7,587 nucleotides of DNA from JAKLDO01 sp035354435 (lineage in GTDB: Bacteria; UBP6; UBA1177): NCBI GenBank assembly GCA_035354435.1, contig DAOQAY010000137.1:1-7587 (forward strand), in the 5' to 3' direction. The position numbers and the translations under genes were made by a program. Below, piece by piece: positions 6,768 through 7,587 of the stretch. How positions within the stretch are numbered: the stretch's first letter is position 1; the number at the start of each line of letters is the position of its first letter. The notes beneath the pieces were generated by a model that made no database searches, had not been told where the DNA came from, and saw only the letters and a program-made list of their open reading frames with translations.

Positions 6768-7497
6768 AATAGAATGGACTGAATCGACTTGGAATCCGGT
6801 TACGGGTTGCACGAAGATTTCCTCTGGTTGTAAGAACTGTTACGCTGAGGTGATGGCTCGCAGACTTCAGGCGATGGGTCAGCCAAAATACAAGGACGGG
6901 TTCAAGCTGACTCTTCATCCTGAGACTTTGAATGAGCCTTACACTTGGAAAAAACCGAGGATGATCTTTATCAATTCGATGAGCGACCTTTTTCACAAAG
7001 ATGTTCCTATTGATTATATTCAGAAGATTTTCAAAGTTGTGAGAGAAAACCCGCATCATATTTTTCAAGTGCTGACTAAGAGAGCGGATTTATTAGAAAA
7101 ATATGACAATGAAGGTCTGCTTGACTGGCCTAAAAACCTATGGATGGGTGTCACTGTTGAAAATAAAGATTTCCTTAAAAGAATTGACAATCTCAGAAAT
7201 GCGAAGGCTAAGATAAAATTTCTTTCCTGTGAACCATTGCTCAATTCTCTTGGCAATATGAATCTTCAGGGAATTGACTGGGTTATTGTCGGTGGCGAAA
7301 GCGGAAGAACACCTAGACCGATAAAAGAAGCATGGGTTTTAGAAATCAAAGAACAGTGCGAAAAACAAGGATCGGCCTTTTATTTTAAACAATGGGGCGG
7401 AACCAACAAAAAAGCGAACGGGAGAAAACTTGAAGGCAGGATCTATGATGCAATGCCGGATGTCAGATTTGCTCAAGCTGAGTTGTTTGTGAGTTAA
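6754..7497 (+). CDS. Phage Gp37/Gp68 (DUF5131) family three-cysteine protein
   Basis: The protein has 247 residues and appears complete. It opens with KIEWTESTWNPVTGCTKISSGCKNCYAE, the family signature; cysteines 19, 26 and 29 form C-x6-C-x2-C. This resembles the iron-sulfur site of radical-SAM enzymes (usually C-x3-C-x2-C) with wider first spacing, so a radical-SAM-like enzyme is the usual inference. Later family landmarks are MIFINSMSDLFHKDVP (65-80), FQVLTKRADLL (103-113), LWMGVTVEN (129-137), KFLSCEPLL (154-162), DWVIVGGESGRTPRPI (175-190) and FYFKQWGG (209-216). The start at 6754 overlaps tcmP by 14 bases, with AAGG at 6741-6744 as a modest ribosome binding site, so the two proteins are likely made together and may act as a complex. 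The substrate is unknown. GC content steps up sharply at this gene: about 43-57% per line over roughly its first 200 bases, then 37% in two later lines. The family is common in phages, plasmids and islands. Confidence 0.9.
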   Translation: MSHTKIEWTESTWNPVTGCTKISSGCKNCYAEVMARRLQAMGQPKYKDGFKLTLHPETLNEPYTWKKPRMIFINSMSDLFHKDVPIDYIQKIFKVVRENPHHIFQVLTKRADLLEKYDNEGLLDWPKNLWMGVTVENKDFLKRIDNLRNAKAKIKFLSCEPLLNSLGNMNLQGIDWVIVGGESGRTPRPIKEAWVLEIKEQCEKQGSAFYFKQWGGTNKKANGRKLEGRIYDAMPDVRFAQAELFVS

Positions 7498-7533
7498 TTT
7501 TCTTATTTATTTCCTAAGATCTTAAAAAAACCA

Positions 7534-7553
7534 TGAAAATTCAAGTCAATAAA
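7534..7553 (+). repeat. Right copy of 20-bp direct repeat flanking the tcmP module
   Basis: This copy is identical to 5522-5541 and lies 36 bases after the stop of the Gp37/Gp68 gene. Read on the minus strand it gives TTGACT (7544-7549) with TAAGAT (7519-7524) at a long 19-base spacing. Any transcript from it would run antisense into the Gp37/Gp68 gene, so this copy looks displaced from a normal promoter role. The remaining 34 bases to the window end contain no gene. Confidence 0.7.
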
Positions 7554-7587
7554 AAATAACCCCTCAAATTCTCTTTAGGAAATAGTG

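Noticed and set aside
7509..7583. Inverted repeat ATTTCCTAA / TTAGGAAAT and the palindrome TAAGATCTTA downstream of the last gene
   Set aside because: Arms are short, the loop is 57 bases, and the palindrome has no loop; neither supports a terminator or a transposon end, though the arms do surround the right direct repeat.

Overview
The window looks like chromosomal DNA of a Gram-negative (diderm) bacterium. It encodes an outer-membrane beta-barrel receptor with a terminal phenylalanine, a lipoprotein and an inner-membrane OPT-family transporter. The lines I counted in the receptor and transporter genes are about 40-55% GC. The two best leftward promoters have a TTGACT -35 box, which argues against a Bacteroidetes-type promoter. 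I cannot name the phylum from this sequence alone.

Layout. Positions 1-364 (minus strand) hold a piece of an integrase-type transposase. It has lost its N-terminus at a junction just past the end of the next operon and runs off the left edge. Positions 387-3544 (minus strand) are a two-gene operon: a TonB-dependent-receptor-like protein with a very long Lys/Glu/Pro/Ala-rich N-terminal linker, then a translationally coupled lipoprotein. Positions 3675-5477 (minus strand) encode an OPT-family transporter of about 600 residues. Both the receptor operon and the transporter have a leftward promoter built on the same extended -35 element (ATTGACTTGAA on the minus strand). This fits a shared role in uptake across the outer and then the inner membrane, although the substrate is unknown.

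Positions 5658-7497 (plus strand) hold a divergent two-gene module. The first gene is tcmP, a three-Cys-motif partner protein with a methyltransferase-like Rossmann core and a C-terminal winged-helix-like region. The second, overlapping it by 14 nt, is a phage Gp37/Gp68 (DUF5131) protein with a C-x6-C-x2-C motif resembling a radical-SAM cluster site. tcmP is far more AT-rich than its surroundings (17-35% GC in the lines counted). An exact 20-bp direct repeat lies just outside each end of the module (5522-5541 and 7534-7553). The left copy coincides with the transporter's -35 region. The best candidate for an under-described system here is this compact, probably horizontally acquired TcmP/Gp37-Gp68 pair, inserted at or recombined through a promoter sequence.

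No tRNA, rRNA, CRISPR array, riboswitch or convincing intrinsic terminator was seen. No gene-free stretch exceeds 300 bases.
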